7,531 nt of DNA from Actinomycetota bacterium (lineage in GTDB: Bacteria > Actinomycetota > Acidimicrobiia > IMCC26256 > BP-133), in NCBI GenBank assembly GCA_030838815.1, contig JAUZEX010000652.1, positions 1-7,531 on the forward strand, read 5' to 3'. The notes below the pieces were generated by a model, which saw only the letters and a program-made list of their open reading frames with translations, made no database searches and was not told the origin of the DNA. Positions 5,960 through 7,531 of the stretch are shown piece after piece (positions within the stretch are counted from its first letter, which is position 1; the number at the start of each line of letters is the position of its first letter). A program made the translations under genes and the position numbers.

Positions 5960-7056
5960 CAGGCGGTCACCGGAGCCCGGCGGCTGGAGGAGCTGTCGAA
6001 CACCAGGCCGGCCAGGGCGCCGCGGGCGCCGGGGGTGGCGAGGCGGGCGGCGCCGGTCAGGGCGTCGGAGGCGGGAGGCATGAGGTCGGCGGCAGGAAAG
6101 GTCGAGCGGATCCGGGCCAGGAACGGTTCGAGGAGCAGGGAGTCGGGAGCGGCGAAGAGCCCGCCCACCCACGACACCGCGATGGGGATCTGCGATCCCG
6201 GATGCAGCCGGCGGGCGCAGGCGACAGCCGAGTCGGCCAGGGCGGAGGCGGCCTCCAGCCAGATGTAGCGGGCGACGTCGTCGCCGGCGGCGGCGGCCTC
6301 GGCCACCTGGACCGAGAACGAGGCGATGGCGGCGACCGGGCCGGCGCCGGCCCGGTCGGCCAGCTCCGGGAGGCGGTCGAGCGGGCCGACGTCCCGTTCC
6401 ACGAGGCGGGCCAGGAAGGGAGAGCCGCCGCTCCGGCCGTCGTGGGCCCGCAACGCGGCGTCGAGGCCGCGCCGCCCGATCCAGAACCCGCTCCCGATGT
6501 CGCCGAAAAGGTGCCCCCAACCGTCGACGCAGGCCACGGCGCTGTCGACGTCCCACCCGGCGGGCCCCGCCACCGCGGGACTCGAGCTCCGCCACAAGCC
6601 CTCCGTCGCTGTGCCGTCCGGTTCCGGGACCCGGACGGGGACGGCGCCGAAGGCGACGGCGCCGGTTCCGGCGGACACGACCACACCGCCGTCGGGGTCG
6701 GGGAGGGCTCCGGCATGGGCGGCGACGACGTCGCCGCAGAGGGTGACACGGGTGGCGCCGAGGCGTTCGTGGAGGCGGGCGGCGACCGCCGGAGCGAGGT
6801 CGCGGGCGCCGAGCAGGCCGGCCAGGCCGGCCGACACCATTTCCACCGGGCCGACCTCGTGGCGGGCGGCGGCCGCGGCCACGACGGCCGACGCCACGGT
6901 GGCGGTCAGCACCTCGACGATCCCCTCCACCGCCGCCGGCCCGGCCCCGGGCGGGAGCCCCGGACCCTGGACCACCGGGCAGGGGCGCCCGTCGGCTCCG
7001 ATCACCGCCGCCCGGCAGCGGCTCCGCCCGCCGTCGACCGCCACCAGGCTCCCCAT
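5959..7056 (-). CDS. BadF/BadG/BcrA/BcrD-family ATPase, probable GlcNAc/MurNAc kinase
   Basis: Predicted cytoplasmic ATP-dependent amino-sugar kinase of the ASKHA fold. Numbering from the ATG at 7056 (365 residues), the phosphate-1 loop is VAVDGGRSR (near 5-13), a likely catalytic Asp is in CGDVVAAHAGA (Asp109), the phosphate-2 loop is VVVSAGTGAVAFG (near 125-137), the family hallmark GSGFWIGRRGL is near 188-198, and the adenosine-side motif WVGGLFAAP is near 297-305. Length and motif order match GlcNAc kinases and the clostridial MurK, which phosphorylates both GlcNAc and MurNAc; adjacency to murQ and anmK favours such a role. ATG codons at 7062 and 7056 are both possible; GAAGG at 7070-7066 is 9 nt from the latter and only 3 nt from the former, so 7056 is preferred. 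Its TGA overlaps the ATG of the binding-protein gene. It is probably the first gene of the operon, 66 bp after the preceding stop. Family secure; exact sugar inferred. Confidence 0.88.
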   Translation of the reverse strand: MGSLVAVDGGRSRCRAAVIGADGRPCPVVQGPGLPPGAGPAAVEGIVEVLTATVASAVVAAAAARHEVGPVEMVSAGLAGLLGARDLAPAVAARLHERLGATRVTLCGDVVAAHAGALPDPDGGVVVSAGTGAVAFGAVPVRVPEPDGTATEGLWRSSSPAVAGPAGWDVDSAVACVDGWGHLFGDIGSGFWIGRRGLDAALRAHDGRSGGSPFLARLVERDVGPLDRLPELADRAGAGPVAAIASFSVQVAEAAAAGDDVARYIWLEAASALADSAVACARRLHPGSQIPIAVSWVGGLFAAPDSLLLEPFLARIRSTFPAADLMPPASDALTGAARLATPGARGALAGLVFDSSSSRRAPVTA

Positions 7057-7122
7057 CCCCATGGGCCTTCGGTATAGCGCAGCCAGCCCGTCCGCAGGGG
7101 TGACACCAGCGGCTTTACCTCA

Positions 7123-7531
7123 TCAGGCGCTCAGCCCCACGACAGGCTTGTTGAGCTTGAGGCTGCCGGTGGAGCCGAGGAAGGTGGCGTCGCCGAAGGC
7201 GAAGGTGCCGCCGTCGATGGCGACCAGCCAGTAGCCCCGGCCCGACGGCGTCGACGCCATCCCCACGATCGGCTTGTTCAGCTTGAGCGCCCCGGTCGAA
7301 CCGGAGAAGCGGGCGTCGCCGAAGGCGAAGATCCCGCCGTCGGTCGCCACCAGCCAGTAGCCGCCGCCGGTCGGCGTCGCCGCCATACCGACGATCGGCT
7401 TGTTCAGCGTGATGGCGCCCGTCGAGCCACCGAAGGCGGCGTCACCGAAGGCGAAGATCCCGCCGTCGGTCGCCACCAGCCAGTAGCCCCGGCCCGACGG
7501 CGTCGACGCCATCCCCACGATCGGCTTGTTC
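7123..7531 (-). CDS. C-terminal part of a 42-residue-repeat protein (GYWLVATDGGIFAFGDA type), cut by window edge
   Basis: The frame is open to the right edge and ends in TGA at 7125-7123. The visible 135 residues are three 42-residue repeats followed by NKPVVGLSA at the C-terminus. Each unit reads NKPIVGMA, then a short variable Pro/Gly stretch, then GYWLVATDGGIFAFGDA and GSTG. Repeats of this kind are abundant in Acidimicrobiia and related actinobacteria, often in secreted proteins; their Gly, Trp and Phe pattern suggests a beta-rich repeat fold such as a propeller, which I cannot confirm. There is no C-terminal anchor. The start and any signal peptide lie outside the window; the GTG near 7518 is inside a repeat and is not a start. 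No functional link with the salvage genes is evident, although it is on the same strand. Confidence 0.85.
   Translation of the reverse strand, partial: NKPIVGMASTPSGRGYWLVATDGGIFAFGDAAFGGSTGAITLNKPIVGMAATPTGGGYWLVATDGGIFAFGDARFSGSTGALKLNKPIVGMASTPSGRGYWLVAIDGGTFAFGDATFLGSTGSLKLNKPVVGLSA
7153..7530 (-). repeat. Three tandem 126-bp coding repeats
   Basis: Units of exactly 126 bp occupy 7530-7405, 7404-7279 and 7278-7153. They are highly similar in DNA as well as protein; the first two share a run of more than 40 identical bases covering the DGG-WLVAT segment. A fourth, truncated unit (NKPVVG) ends the gene. High DNA identity suggests recent expansion or gene conversion, and the array probably continues beyond the window. 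Confidence 0.92.

Noticed and set aside
5960..6595. Upstream extension of the binding-protein frame into the kinase gene
   Set aside because: The frame is open, but the extra 212 codons give an Arg-rich nonsense translation opposite no domain and lie within the kinase gene; the ATG at 5959 with the TGATG overlap is a natural start.
7057..7122. Promoter before the kinase gene (TATACC on the minus strand at 7076-7071)
   Set aside because: The hexamer lies about 15 nt from the start codon and no -35-like element is found at the right distance. The 66-bp gap shows no convincing terminator either, so I see nothing firm in it.

Overview
The DNA is very GC-rich (roughly 70% or more). All six confident genes and the partial ones are read from the minus strand, so transcription runs from high to low coordinates. 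The right-edge protein is built from 42-residue repeats of the GYWLVATDGGIFAFGDA type. As far as I know these are especially common in high-GC Actinobacteria of the class Acidimicrobiia. The carbohydrate ABC transporter without its own ATPase gene also fits an actinobacterium. The taxonomic placement is an inference.

Layout in transcription order: (1) 7531-7123, the C-terminal part of the repeat protein, cut by the window edge; (2) 7056-5959, a BadF/BadG-type amino-sugar kinase; (3) 5959-4514, a sugar-binding lipoprotein whose start overlaps the kinase stop (TGATG); (4) 4446-3532, a MalF-type permease, separated from gene 3 by a near-perfect 47-nt palindrome; (5) 3452-2616, a MalG-type permease; (6) 2597-540, a 685-residue fusion of a TIM-barrel glycoside-hydrolase-like domain with MurQ (MurNAc-6-phosphate etherase); (7) after a 21-bp-stem hairpin, 382-1, the N-terminal part of anmK (anhydro-MurNAc kinase), which runs off the left edge.

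Together genes 2-7 read as a peptidoglycan-sugar salvage operon. The ABC transporter would import a cell-wall saccharide. The hydrolase-like domain could split it. AnmK would turn 1,6-anhydro-MurNAc into MurNAc-6-phosphate. MurQ would remove the lactyl ether to give GlcNAc-6-phosphate. The BadF-type kinase would phosphorylate free GlcNAc or MurNAc. The identities of AnmK, MurQ and the transporter parts are well supported; the transported substrate and the hydrolase activity are inferred.

The least ordinary points are the hydrolase-MurQ fusion, an exactly duplicated 45-bp partly palindromic sequence in its linker, a 7-copy 15-bp tandem repeat that pushes the lipoprotein signal peptide about 60 residues inward, and a hairpin that appears to hold the ribosome-binding site of the first permease.
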